A stretch of 64,000 nucleotides of DNA from Oscillatoria sp. CS-180 (GTDB lineage Bacteria; Cyanobacteriota; Cyanobacteriia; Phormidesmidales; Phormidesmidaceae). The DNA lies in the NCBI RefSeq assembly GCF_028330965.1, contig NZ_JAQMUB010000045.1:99808-163807 (forward strand). The letters are read 5' to 3'. The position numbers and the translations under genes are program-made. The notes beneath the pieces are model-generated. The model saw only the letters and a list, made by a program, of their open reading frames with translations, did no database searches and had not been told where the DNA came from. Every line of letters begins with the position of its first letter. Positions within the stretch are counted from its first letter, which is position 1. Below, piece by piece: positions 36,349-45,557 of the stretch.

Positions 36349-37683
36349 ATGTCGCGCTTAAATAATCAAGCCTATGAAATCCTCGCTAGGGAAGTGGAGC
36401 GGCTAGTTCAGGATCCATTGGAAGGCGTTCGTCGGGATATCATTCTGCGACGGCTCAATAGACTCCGTCAGCAGGACGGTCCCCCTCTCACATATGCCCA
36501 GATTAAGGCCGAACTAGAGGATATTTTTCCGGAGTTTGATGACAACGTCCTCAGAAGGGCTGCGAGAGTCAATCAGAGAACAGGGCGTTGGGGCGTTATC
36601 CGCAACACTGCTCTTGGACTCGCGATCACTGCCGGTGGCATCTGGGTCTTAAATTTGCCTTATCCGATGATCCGATGGCCCGTTTCCAGAACTGTCCCCA
36701 TCGTCTTGCTACCCAGTTTCTTGAGCATGGATCATCACTATCGACAGGCAACTTCTCTGGTTGAACAAGCCGATCAGTTAGTTAATCAGGCCACCAGTGC
36801 TCAAGATATTGAACTCGGTGCTGATAGGGCTCAGCAGGCCCAAAAGAGTCTGGATAAACTACCCGTTTGGTTCCTGGGTTACTATCCGCGCACTTACTGT
36901 TCGCTGTGGAACTGTAGTTGGCGTTTCACCTACGACGAGTTTGAAACTGCCCGCAAGGACATTGGTCGTATTGAGGCGAAGGTGTTTCAAGAAGACAATG
37001 CCTTGGACCTTTTAGAGCAGGGAACGGCGGCTGTTGAAACCGCTAAGCAGCAGTATCAGTCAGCAACCGAGACTCCAGTAAAGTTAGATGCGGCGGCGGC
37101 TTGGCAGACGGGCTTGGACATGCTCAATGAAATTCCATCAGAGACGTTAGCAGGTCGCATGGCAGCCACGAGATTGGAAGCCTATCAGCGCGATTTTAAC
37201 CAAGTGTCGGGGCTACTCGCTGGAGGCAGTCGAACGTCAACCCTAATCGATGCAGCAAAGCAATTTGCGTGGACTGCTTCTGAAGAAGCCCAAAATCCTC
37301 CCCACAGTGCTGAAACCTGGGAGCGTATTACAGGACTTTGGCAGCAAGCGATCGCCCGTCTGGAACAAGTTCCTGTGGAGGACGCAGGCTACAACGAGGC
37401 ACAAAGAATGCTGGCGGAATATCAGAACAAGCTGGGAGTCATACAGGAACAGCTCGTCAAAGAGCAGCGATCGCGACAGGCCCTTGAGTCCGCCCAGCAG
37501 AAAAATATAGAGTTGGCAGACAGAGTGCAAAATTTGGATGCCGCTCGGTACGCGGGCGCACTGCAAAGCATCGTCAATGACCTCAACCGCGTTGAACCTG
37601 GAACCACTGCCTATGAACCTGCTCAACAGCTACTAGCCGCAGTGCAGGAGCGACTTCGAGCAGCAGCAGCGGCTCAGCAGTAA
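36349..37683 (+). CDS. Cyanobacterial membrane protein with long coiled coil
   Basis: The N-terminal 80 residues are soluble and charged (VRRDIILRRLNRLRQQ). A hydrophobic region lies at about 85-125. The remainder (about 130-444) is helical, rich in Gln/Ala/Glu and coiled-coil-like, with repeated AQQ segments. Four Trp/Tyr/Cys-rich residues cluster in YYPRTYCSLWNCSW. The function is unknown. It is divergent from the orphan parA gene with a 210-base shared gap. Confidence 0.75.
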   Translation: MSRLNNQAYEILAREVERLVQDPLEGVRRDIILRRLNRLRQQDGPPLTYAQIKAELEDIFPEFDDNVLRRAARVNQRTGRWGVIRNTALGLAITAGGIWVLNLPYPMIRWPVSRTVPIVLLPSFLSMDHHYRQATSLVEQADQLVNQATSAQDIELGADRAQQAQKSLDKLPVWFLGYYPRTYCSLWNCSWRFTYDEFETARKDIGRIEAKVFQEDNALDLLEQGTAAVETAKQQYQSATETPVKLDAAAAWQTGLDMLNEIPSETLAGRMAATRLEAYQRDFNQVSGLLAGGSRTSTLIDAAKQFAWTASEEAQNPPHSAETWERITGLWQQAIARLEQVPVEDAGYNEAQRMLAEYQNKLGVIQEQLVKEQRSRQALESAQQKNIELADRVQNLDAARYAGALQSIVNDLNRVEPGTTAYEPAQQLLAAVQERLRAAAAAQQ

Positions 37684-37765
37684 AAGCTGTAGCACCGACT
37701 ACGGCTATGTGAGACTGACGCGAATGGGCTATCTGACGGCTGACTCCTGGCTCTTGATTTCTCCA

Positions 37766-39493
37766 TCAAGGCTGAAACTGCTGCGTATAGAGGTAAGCAT
37801 AGCGATCGCCCTTCGCTAACAGCTCCTCATGACTCCCCGATTCAACAATTTGCCCCCTTTCTAAAACAAGGATGCGATCAGCGTTGCGAACGGTGGCTAA
37901 GCGATGGGCAATGATAAACGCTGTGCGATCGCCCATGAGTCGTTCTAAGGCTTCCTGCACCAGCTTTTCCGACTCAGAGTCGAGGGCAGAGGTCGCTTCG
38001 TCAAGAATGAGGATGCGTGGGTCTAGCAGAACAGCACGGGCGATCGCAATGCGCTGGCGCTGTCCCCCTGAGAGATTGACGCCCCGCTCACCCACCCAAG
38101 CGTGATAGCCCTGAGAAAATTCACTAATGAAATTGTGGGCATTCGCGACCTTGGCAGCGTCTTTGACAGCGTCAAGATCAAAATCAGGTTGTCCGAAAGC
38201 AATGTTCTCGGCAATGGTGCCCGAGAACAAAATCGTTTCTTGGGGGACAATACCGATTTGTCGTCGCAGGCTCTTGAGAGTAACGGTGGCAATGTTTTCA
38301 CCATCGATGAGAATCTGACCGCCCTGGGGATCATAAAACCGGGGCAGGAGATTGACTAACGTGGTTTTACCTGCTCCTGAGGAACCAACCAAAGCAATTT
38401 TCTCGCCCGGCTTAGCCAGCAAGCTAATTCCACGCAGAACGGTTTCTTCCAATTTGTAGCTGAACGTGACGTTGCGATATTCAACCTTGCCTGTGACAGC
38501 GGGCAAAGCGTGTGCTTGCGGATCTTCCTCAACACCGGGCGCGATCGCCCGTAGCTCGAAAACGCGATCAACCGAGGCTTCGGCTTCTTTAAACAGATTG
38601 TAGTTTTCGGTGGTGTGGGTAATGGGGTCGATCAGGAGTAGCCCTGCTGTGACATAGCTCGCAAACGCCTCTCCCGTCAGATTTCCCGTTGAAATTTGCC
38701 AACTGCCAACCAAAAATAGGCAAAGAATGATACCCGCATAGAGGAGTCCGATAACCGGATACTGCACTGCTAACAGCCATGCCGTTCGATATTTTGCTTC
38801 GTAGTGCCGCTGAGATTCTTGCCGAAACTGTTCGACTGCGTAATCCTCAGCGGCGAAGGCCCGGATTAGACGAATACCACCAAAGACTTCTGTGAGCTGA
38901 GATGACAGGTCGGAGACTAAATTTTGACTGCGACGCGAATATTCCAACATGCGCTCGCCAAACCAACCCACCAACAGTGCAAAAGCAGGCACAATCACCA
39001 GCATTGTGAGGGTAAGCTGCCAGTTGAGAATCACCATATAGGTCAGCACTACGATGAGCTGCAAGATGCTAGGGATGAAGTCTTGAAACAGCTTTTTGAC
39101 GACTTCGCCGATGCGATCGATGTCTTCGGTCAATCGGTAGGTCAGATCGCCTGTCTGCGCTTTCTCGAAGTAGGCCAAACTCAGCCGTTGCAGATGAGCA
39201 TAGGTATTCACCCGCAGCTTTAGCGCAACTTCCAACGCGGCCTTCGACATCAGCGAGTCTTGTCCATACTGTCCTAACTTGTGGACAACAAAACCCGCGA
39301 TAGTAATAGCTGCTAGCCGAGCCAGCGCTGCCACCTTCCCTTGCACCAATAGAGAAAGCATGCGCCCAGATAACCAGGCTAAGATAGGCCAAAATGCAGT
39401 AAAGACCAGCGTGCACAACAGCGCATTAACAATCGTGCGCCACTGTTCTCGAACATAGGGAGTCAGTTTCCAGTACTTAGAGCGCTGTGCCAA
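37766..39493 (-). CDS. ABC exporter, fused membrane and ATPase domains (MsbA/HepA type)
   Basis: The six-helix ABC transporter domain (about 20-310) is followed by the ATPase domain: Walker A GSSGAGKTT, signature LSGGQRQRIAIARA, Walker B ILILDEATSALD and the H-loop IAHRLATV. The 575-residue half-transporter should form a homodimer. Relatives export lipids, glycolipids or peptides; the substrate is not predictable. No membrane fusion protein gene is adjacent. Confidence 0.92.
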   Translation of the reverse strand: MAQRSKYWKLTPYVREQWRTIVNALLCTLVFTAFWPILAWLSGRMLSLLVQGKVAALARLAAITIAGFVVHKLGQYGQDSLMSKAALEVALKLRVNTYAHLQRLSLAYFEKAQTGDLTYRLTEDIDRIGEVVKKLFQDFIPSILQLIVVLTYMVILNWQLTLTMLVIVPAFALLVGWFGERMLEYSRRSQNLVSDLSSQLTEVFGGIRLIRAFAAEDYAVEQFRQESQRHYEAKYRTAWLLAVQYPVIGLLYAGIILCLFLVGSWQISTGNLTGEAFASYVTAGLLLIDPITHTTENYNLFKEAEASVDRVFELRAIAPGVEEDPQAHALPAVTGKVEYRNVTFSYKLEETVLRGISLLAKPGEKIALVGSSGAGKTTLVNLLPRFYDPQGGQILIDGENIATVTLKSLRRQIGIVPQETILFSGTIAENIAFGQPDFDLDAVKDAAKVANAHNFISEFSQGYHAWVGERGVNLSGGQRQRIAIARAVLLDPRILILDEATSALDSESEKLVQEALERLMGDRTAFIIAHRLATVRNADRILVLERGQIVESGSHEELLAKGDRYAYLYTQQFQP

Positions 39494-39720
39494 GCGATCG
39501 CCTCGTCTGTTCTTAACCTTCCCAAGCTATCAGGTTCTGAGGACGGATAGAGCGGTGGAGTGAATAGGAGCATGGAAGCAGGAGAGTTCTGCCAATTGGA
39601 GAAGTCGCAGGTTACACTGCAATGTGGTTCCCTAATTTAGCCCATGTCCCAGCAGGTCTGAAATAGCCATCCTTTCAGAAATTAATAGCTCCTTGTTCTC
39701 GATTACTCACTTCTCTGCTC

Positions 39721-40581
39721 ATGAACTTTTTGACTCAACTGTTATCTCGTCCTAGCTCATCTCAAGGCAGCAAAAAGCGACGTGTACGGGGCGTTGAAAT
39801 CAAGACGGATGCAGAAATAGACATCATGCGCCAGGCCTCTCGCATTGTGGCAACTGTATTACACGAAATCGCAGAGCAAGTAAAGCCCGGCATGACAACT
39901 GCTGATTTGGATGGGTATGCAGAGGCACGGATTCGAGAACTAGGGGCAACACCTAGCTTCAAGGGATATCACGGGTTTCCGAGCAGTATTTGTGCCTGCA
40001 TTAACAATGAGGTTGTCCACGGGATTCCTCGCGCTCGCAAAGTTATTCGGGTCGGCGATGTTTTGAAAGTTGACACCGGCGCTTACTACGAGGGCTTTCA
40101 CGGCGATTCCTGCATCACGATTCCAGTCGGGAAGGTATCGACCAAAGCGAAAAAACTGATTGAGGCGGCTGAAGCAGCGCTCTATGCTGGGATATCCCAG
40201 GTCAAAGCAGGCAATACTTTACTAGATATTGCAGGTGCTATTGAAGACGTCGCCCAAGCAGCTAACTTCAGCATTGTGGAAGACTACGTCGGTCATGGGG
40301 TAGGGCGCAATCTGCACGAAGCTCCCTCCGTGTTTAACTTTCGCACCCGCCAGTTACCCAATATGACGTTGGAAGCAGGTATGACCCTTGCAATTGAACC
40401 GATTCTAAATGCTGGCGGCAAACATACCCGAACATTGAGCGATCGCTGGACAGTGGTAACTTTGGACCGCTCTCTGTCAGCCCAATTTGAGCACACGGTT
40501 CTAGTGACGCCTACTGGATATGAAATTTTGACTGATCGACAAGGACTTCGCTCTCCTCAGGCAACAGCAACGTCCGTGTAA
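39721..40581 (+). CDS. map: Methionine aminopeptidase, type I
   Basis: It removes the initiator methionine from nascent proteins. The five metal ligands are in place: Asp in [10 protein letters not shown], Asp in FHGDSCI, His in [10 protein letters not shown], Glu in LAIEPI and Glu in QFEHTV. It carries a 25-residue basic N-terminal extension ([16 protein letters not shown]) before the catalytic domain. Several cyanobacteria have more than one map gene. Confidence 0.96.
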   Translation: MNFLTQLLSRPSSSQGSKKRRVRGVEIKTDAEIDIMRQASRIVATVLHEIAEQVKPGMTTADLDGYAEARIRELGATPSFKGYHGFPSSICACINNEVVHGIPRARKVIRVGDVLKVDTGAYYEGFHGDSCITIPVGKVSTKAKKLIEAAEAALYAGISQVKAGNTLLDIAGAIEDVAQAANFSIVEDYVGHGVGRNLHEAPSVFNFRTRQLPNMTLEAGMTLAIEPILNAGGKHTRTLSDRWTVVTLDRSLSAQFEHTVLVTPTGYEILTDRQGLRSPQATATSV

Positions 40582-40715
40582 GGAACGGGAATTTGTTGAA
40601 GTATCCACTTTGAGCTTTGGATTCACCGGTAGATCAACCATTCAAAATTCAAAATTGAGAACTTAAAATTCACTTATTCCTAAAGGGTGGCCTGTTTGGA
40701 CTGCCTCTCAAAATG

Positions 40716-40742
40716 TCACATTCATAAAGCTGTGATCACATT
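40716..40742 (+). promoter_or_regulatory. Direct repeat TCACATT upstream of the sigma-factor gene
   Basis: TCACATT occurs at 40716-40722 and again at 40736-40742, 20 bases apart, with the second inside TGTGATCACA. The position, 27-53 bases before the start codon, suggests a regulator or sigma-recognition site. This is inferred from spacing only. Confidence 0.35.
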
Positions 40743-40768
40743 GTTTTAGACGCTTACCTGGTCTGACT

Positions 40769-41383
40769 ATGAGTCAAAGCAGAGAAGAGTACGATCATGG
40801 CTTACAAGAGTTGAACGATTATCTAAGCAGGGTTTTAGCAGTTGATGCCGCACATAGCGATCGCTCACTGCTCTTTTTTATTCAAAGAAGATTGTCACAA
40901 TATCACCTGGACGATCACTTAGCGATCGACGATATCTTACACGAGGCAGTTCTTCGCACCCAGAAAGCCATTCAAGACGGAGAAGTTATTCGCTGTCTTC
41001 CTGCCTGGATGAATCGAGTTTGCTTCAACATCATCCGTGAACGCAGTCGAGAGTACAAATCAAGGAAAAAACTTAATTATCAGTTAGTTCAGGAACTGGA
41101 TGTAAACACGGATGATATAGAGCCAGTCTTTGAAATTGGCATTAAAAAAATTGACAGTTTGCTATCGTCTTGGAGATCACTGAAGGAAGCAGACCGAAAC
41201 ATACTTATCCTAAGACACGTTGATAAATATTCTTGGAGAGAAATCGCTGCTCGTTTTAGTGAGATTGAAGGCAAGGAAATATCAGAACAAACCATCAGGA
41301 AACGGGGTGAGAGAGCTTTGTCAAAGCTGAGAGAATCCTTTCGGAAGGCCATTTCATGTGTCGATCTGGGTTTGCAGGAGTAA
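40769..41383 (+). CDS. ECF-like sigma-70 family sigma factor
   Basis: Region 2 lies at about 30-110 (LAIDDILHEAVLRTQKAI and LPAWMNRVCFNIIRER, the core-binding and -10-reading helices). Region 4 lies at about 132-195 (LKEADRNILILRHVDKYSWREIA, then ISEQTIRKRGERALSKLR as -35-reading helix). There is no region 1 or 3, so it is a group 4-like factor. It is followed after 38 bases by a membrane protein gene, the usual place for an anti-sigma factor. Confidence 0.88.
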   Translation: MSQSREEYDHGLQELNDYLSRVLAVDAAHSDRSLLFFIQRRLSQYHLDDHLAIDDILHEAVLRTQKAIQDGEVIRCLPAWMNRVCFNIIRERSREYKSRKKLNYQLVQELDVNTDDIEPVFEIGIKKIDSLLSSWRSLKEADRNILILRHVDKYSWREIAARFSEIEGKEISEQTIRKRGERALSKLRESFRKAISCVDLGLQE

Positions 41384-41421
41384 GGTTGCAAAACTTTTCG
41401 GCAAATTAAGGGACTACTTCA

Positions 41422-42426
41422 ATGAGTAATTCGCACCCAGAAAAATCAGAACTAAGTTTAGAGATATGGCTTAAGATTGCTCATGCCATTCAACTTGTGG
41501 AAAGCAACAAAAAAGTCACTCTGAGTTATGAAAAAACTCTGAAAAGATATCTGTACTTGACGATAAAGAATGAGCTATCTGAATCAGAGTCTGATGAGTT
41601 AGAGGCTATTCTATCAAGTGCTTGCCAAAACAGAGATTTGATGGCGTTGACTCAGCTCATCAACCAACACGTTGACCTGGTGAGCAACACAACCAATAAA
41701 GGCATACTAGCCAAGATTGAAGCCGGCAGAATTGCTTCCCTTGAGAAAATATTAGGAACGACTTTTAATGCCCACAAAAAGGCTTCCTCGGCAAAAAAGG
41801 TTAGAGAAAAGCCAGCCAATCGGATAGGCTTCTGCCGACGACTACTGGTTCGCTATTTGCTGCCTGTATCAGCAACGGTGATCACGCTCATCCTTCCAAC
41901 CCTATATATCAGAGAAGTTTCAATATTCATTAAGCAGGCTAGAAAATCAGTCGCTTCTGGTTGGACTGAACGAGTTGCATCGATGCCTGAAAAGGGTACT
42001 AAAGCTACGATTGCCGAAAACAAATCAACCAATCCCCATACAAGTTTCTGTAGTCAAGAGGAGATTAGGTGGGTTGACCGTGATTTGGATGGCGAGCGTA
42101 CAGCCTATGGGAAGGTTTTTAGAAACTCTGAACTGACGGCTGCTCATGCTTTTCTGCCGCCTGGCTCAAAGATCCATATTCAATCAGCTGCCACTAGCCA
42201 ACCCATCGAACTCGAAGTCAACGATCGCAATCCGTCTTTGTTGGTCTCTTATACGGCTGCTCACAAGTTAGGGGTCATTGAACAAGGAACGGCTGCGGTA
42301 ACCGTTACCCAAGTAGAAATTCAAGAAGAAGAACTAGACGAACTGAACGATAGCCAACGCACGCAACTCGATCAATTTCAGGAAGACTGCACCTCGTTAA
42401 TTTCGCAAGACCAAACCGCTCATTAG
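41422..42426 (+). CDS. Membrane protein with RlpA-like double-psi barrel; candidate anti-sigma factor
   Basis: Residues 1-138 are cytoplasmic, helical and charged. One membrane helix lies at about 141-163 after basic RR residues, so the rest should face the periplasm. Residues about 222-298 form an RlpA-like double-psi beta-barrel: GERTAYGKVF, LTAAHAFLPPGSKI, VNDRNP, then AAHKLGVIEQGTAAV. The residues that align with the catalytic His and Asp of RlpA are H242 and D268. C210 and C323 may form a disulfide. Coupling to the sigma gene suggests an anti-sigma role for the N-terminal part, but it shows no known anti-sigma motif. Confidence 0.75.
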   Translation: MSNSHPEKSELSLEIWLKIAHAIQLVESNKKVTLSYEKTLKRYLYLTIKNELSESESDELEAILSSACQNRDLMALTQLINQHVDLVSNTTNKGILAKIEAGRIASLEKILGTTFNAHKKASSAKKVREKPANRIGFCRRLLVRYLLPVSATVITLILPTLYIREVSIFIKQARKSVASGWTERVASMPEKGTKATIAENKSTNPHTSFCSQEEIRWVDRDLDGERTAYGKVFRNSELTAAHAFLPPGSKIHIQSAATSQPIELEVNDRNPSLLVSYTAAHKLGVIEQGTAAVTVTQVEIQEEELDELNDSQRTQLDQFQEDCTSLISQDQTAH

Positions 42427-42700
42427 AAAGCACTTACCCTAAGCTTGTTTATCTTTAATTAAATGAATTTAATCTGTCCCATCCTGTCTTTTGGAGCAAC
42501 CCCCTCCCAAAGCAATGCGAGCGTTCTGAGCATCTCGCCAATTGTGCGATCGCTCCATCCCCTAACCAAACCTTAAACCTATCTATATGATCCCTTTACA
42601 GACGCGCTTTCCCTTTAAGGTCGATGGGTTAGGTTTTTCAGTAAGTTTACAAACTGAAATCCTTACGTTTTGACACAGAGAGCGTATTAGGAGGCGCGAT

Positions 42701-44335
42701 ATGAACTTGGAATTTCGCCCAAAGCGGACAGGTCGTTGGTTAGCTGGATTGGCACTATTAGGATTTGCGATCGCCGGCTGCGGTGGTGAAGAAACGGCAG
42801 CGCCCGACACTACAGATGAGACTGGAACCGAAACGGGCGAGCTTCAGGAAGGCGGTTCAATTGTTTGGGCACGCTATGGCGACGCTGACTCCCTCGATCC
42901 CCATCGCACCACAACAACGCTTTCGTGGCAAGTTTTCGATCAGATTTACGATACACTGCTGGCTTTTAACGACGACGGCGAAGTGGTTGGCAACTTGGCA
43001 AAAGAATGGTCCGTTAGTGAAGACGGCTTAGAAGCAACTTTTGTGTTGAACGAGGGAATTGTGTGTCATGACGGCACCCCCTTTGATGCCAATGACGTTA
43101 AATATACGGCTGAGCGGGCCATTAGCGAAGAGAACCCTAGCGTTACAAGTGGGGCGTGGGGTCCTATTTCTGCCGTCGAAGTTGTTGACGATTTGACGGT
43201 CAAGTTTACTTTCGAGAATCCTTTTGGTGCCTTCATCTCTTTCATGGCAGATCCCTTCTCTAGCCAGATTTGCGATAGCGCTGAAGACTTGGGTGATGAG
43301 TTTGGCGTCAGCGCTGCGGTTGGCACAGGTCCTTGGCAGCTCGTCAGTTGGACTAAGGGTGACGAAATTGTTCTTGAAGCTCACGAGGAATATCAAAATT
43401 TTGGGCGTCCTATCGAGAATTCAGGTGCACCCTATTTAGATGAGTTGATTGTCAAGCAAATTCCCGAACCTCAAACCCGACTGGCAGGTTTGCAAACTGG
43501 GGAACTTGACGTAATTGCCGAGCCGCCTCTAGAAGAATTAGAAGCTATTCGCTCTGATGACGCTTTAGAACTCTACGTTGCTGAAAAGACTGGGCAGAAT
43601 GTGTTCTTCGAGTTCACGATCTCTCGTCCGCCCTTTGACGATATTCGAGCACGACAAGCGGTGGCTTATGCGATTGATCCGGATGCAGCCATTGATATTG
43701 TCTTTGGTGATGTTGTTAAGCGGGAGAAATGCACGGTTGCGCGGGGTGTTTTAGGCAATGACCAAGAGTTTTGTGCTGAGCACGGCTACGAACACGATCC
43801 CGAGAAAGCCCAAGAACTTCTAGCAGAACTGGGATACGGACCTGACAATCCCCTCACGGTCACAATGATGACGTGGGTTGGCGGAAACCGGGAGAAGATG
43901 GTGCAGGTTTTCCAAAACCAGTTGGCTCAAGTCGGCATCGAAACCGAAATTGAGACGATGGATATTGGTACGATGAATGCCCGCGTGAAGCAGGAAAATG
44001 AGACGGACAGTGGTCAAAGTACTTTTGACATGATGGGTTGGGCTTGGTATGACCCGGACATCCTGCATCAACTCTGGCACTCGCCTGGCGCCTACAGTGG
44101 CTATCAAACTTCGGAGTTAGATACTCTGCTGGATGAAACTCGGACGACTGTTGATCCTGAAGCTCGTCTTGCTGCTGTACAGGATGCCCAGCAGTATTTG
44201 TTGGAAAATGCGGTGCATGTTCCTCTCTATACGCCTGGTTGGTTGTGGATCTACACCACCCGAGCGGAGGTTGATGGCTTCAAGATTGGGCCTTTCAATC
44301 GACCTTTATTCAATGACGTCAGATTGGCAGAGTAG
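42701..44335 (+). CDS. Family 5 peptide/nickel-type substrate-binding lipoprotein
   Basis: The lipobox IAGC (C27) ends the signal peptide and is followed by an acidic linker. The mature protein has the SBP_bac_5 layout: DSLDPHRTTTTLSWQVFDQIYDTLL, EDGLEATFVLNEGIVCHDGTPFDANDV and FAIDP-like AVAYAIDPDAA. It binds di/oligopeptides or similar ligands for the permeases encoded downstream. An ideal AGGAGG lies at 42690-42695, eight bases before the ATG at 42701 or closer, and supports this start. Confidence 0.93.
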   Translation: MNLEFRPKRTGRWLAGLALLGFAIAGCGGEETAAPDTTDETGTETGELQEGGSIVWARYGDADSLDPHRTTTTLSWQVFDQIYDTLLAFNDDGEVVGNLAKEWSVSEDGLEATFVLNEGIVCHDGTPFDANDVKYTAERAISEENPSVTSGAWGPISAVEVVDDLTVKFTFENPFGAFISFMADPFSSQICDSAEDLGDEFGVSAAVGTGPWQLVSWTKGDEIVLEAHEEYQNFGRPIENSGAPYLDELIVKQIPEPQTRLAGLQTGELDVIAEPPLEELEAIRSDDALELYVAEKTGQNVFFEFTISRPPFDDIRARQAVAYAIDPDAAIDIVFGDVVKREKCTVARGVLGNDQEFCAEHGYEHDPEKAQELLAELGYGPDNPLTVTMMTWVGGNREKMVQVFQNQLAQVGIETEIETMDIGTMNARVKQENETDSGQSTFDMMGWAWYDPDILHQLWHSPGAYSGYQTSELDTLLDETRTTVDPEARLAAVQDAQQYLLENAVHVPLYTPGWLWIYTTRAEVDGFKIGPFNRPLFNDVRLAE

Positions 44336-44435
44336 CCGGTTGACGTAGCGTGTGTCTTGGCTCTCAGGATTTTACTGGGTTATCCCTCGCGTCTGAATAT
44401 AGACGGAATTCTGGGAGCGATGCCCTGGGGATTTA

Positions 44436-44458
44436 AGGGGCTATGTCGAGTTGCCCCT
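44436..44458 (+). terminator. Hairpin between binding-protein and permease genes
   Basis: AGGGGC (44436-44441) and GCCCCT (44453-44458) form a six-bp stem with an 11-base loop. No U tract follows. It could reduce readthrough or protect the upstream mRNA, as is common between binding-protein and permease genes. Confidence 0.4.
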
Positions 44459-44633
44459 CTAATCCGTTCATCCCCAAATTCAGCAACACCGCAAAAGTTT
44501 TGTCAATCAACAGTCAATCAACAAGGGCTGTAAGCTGCGGGGAAGTTTACAGTGAACATTTTCATCGCCCATAATTGCCTTGAATAGCCGCAACGCATAC
44601 ACCACAGGCGGTTAACTAAAGTTAAGCAAATCC

Positions 44634-45557
44634 ATGACCCGATACATTATCAAGCGCGTCCTCAGCGGTATTTTCACCATTTGGGTCACAACTGTCGCCG
44701 TTACGTTGCTAATCCACTTGGTCCCTGGCGACCCAGTGCAAATTATGTTTGCTCAGTCTCAATCCACAACGCCTGAGCAAATTGAGCAAATCCGATCGCA
44801 ACTCGGCCTTGATCGCCCTATTTATGAGCAGTACTTCATGTACATGGGACGCATTCTTCAGGGCGATTTTGGCACAACGATTCGCGGCAATCAGCCTGTT
44901 TTGGAACTGCTGCTCGTGAGACTGCCAAATACGCTACTGCTGGCCGCTAGCAGTTTGCTGATTACGATGGTGGTTGGCGTAGCCGCAGGCTTTTTTGCGG
45001 CCTATAAGCGGGGAACTTGGCTGGATACCACTTTAATGACAGGCGCTATCGTTGGCATTTCGATTCCGAGCTTTTGGCTGGGGTTGATGCTGATGTATAT
45101 TTTCTCGATCCGCCTAGGATGGTTACCCGTTTCTGGAACAGACTTCAAAAACTTGATTCTGCCCGCAGTGACATTAGGGCTGGCAAACGCCGCCTCTGTG
45201 TCAAGACTGACGCGATCGTCCATGCTGGATGTCTTGGCTCAGGACTACATTCGAACAGCACGGGCAAAAGGGCTGAGAGAAACTTTGGTCTTATCTCGTC
45301 ATGCTCTGCGAAACGGCTTGATCAATGTGGTCAACATGCTGGGATTGCAGTTCACCTACATGATGGGAGGCGCGATCGTGGTCGAAAATGTGTTCGCTTG
45401 GAATGGCATCGGACGGCTCGCCATTCAGTCCATTTTTCAGCGTGACTATCCTACGATTCAAGGCTTCATCTTGATTTTTGCAACGGTGGTGGTTGTCGTC
45501 TCCATCGTTCTGGATTTGCTCTATGCCTGGATTGATCCCCGTATTACTTACAGCTAA
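44634..45557 (+). CDS. Dipeptide-type ABC permease (DppB family)
   Basis: The 307-residue protein has about six membrane helices. It has the N-terminal TRYIIKRVLSGIFTIWVTT start of the family and the loop DYIRTARAKGLRETLVLSRHALRNGL that docks on the ATPase. It partners with the next gene; stop and start overlap as TAATG. Confidence 0.95.
   Translation: MTRYIIKRVLSGIFTIWVTTVAVTLLIHLVPGDPVQIMFAQSQSTTPEQIEQIRSQLGLDRPIYEQYFMYMGRILQGDFGTTIRGNQPVLELLLVRLPNTLLLAASSLLITMVVGVAAGFFAAYKRGTWLDTTLMTGAIVGISIPSFWLGLMLMYIFSIRLGWLPVSGTDFKNLILPAVTLGLANAASVSRLTRSSMLDVLAQDYIRTARAKGLRETLVLSRHALRNGLINVVNMLGLQFTYMMGGAIVVENVFAWNGIGRLAIQSIFQRDYPTIQGFILIFATVVVVVSIVLDLLYAWIDPRITYS

Noticed and set aside
37681..37765. 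Possible sixth copy of repeat A (GACTACGGCTATG)
   Set aside because: The GTCCTnACGG part is missing, and only a short stretch matches.
40731..40740. CRP-type site TGTGATCACA
   Set aside because: The half sites have no six-base spacer, so it does not fit the known CRP consensus.
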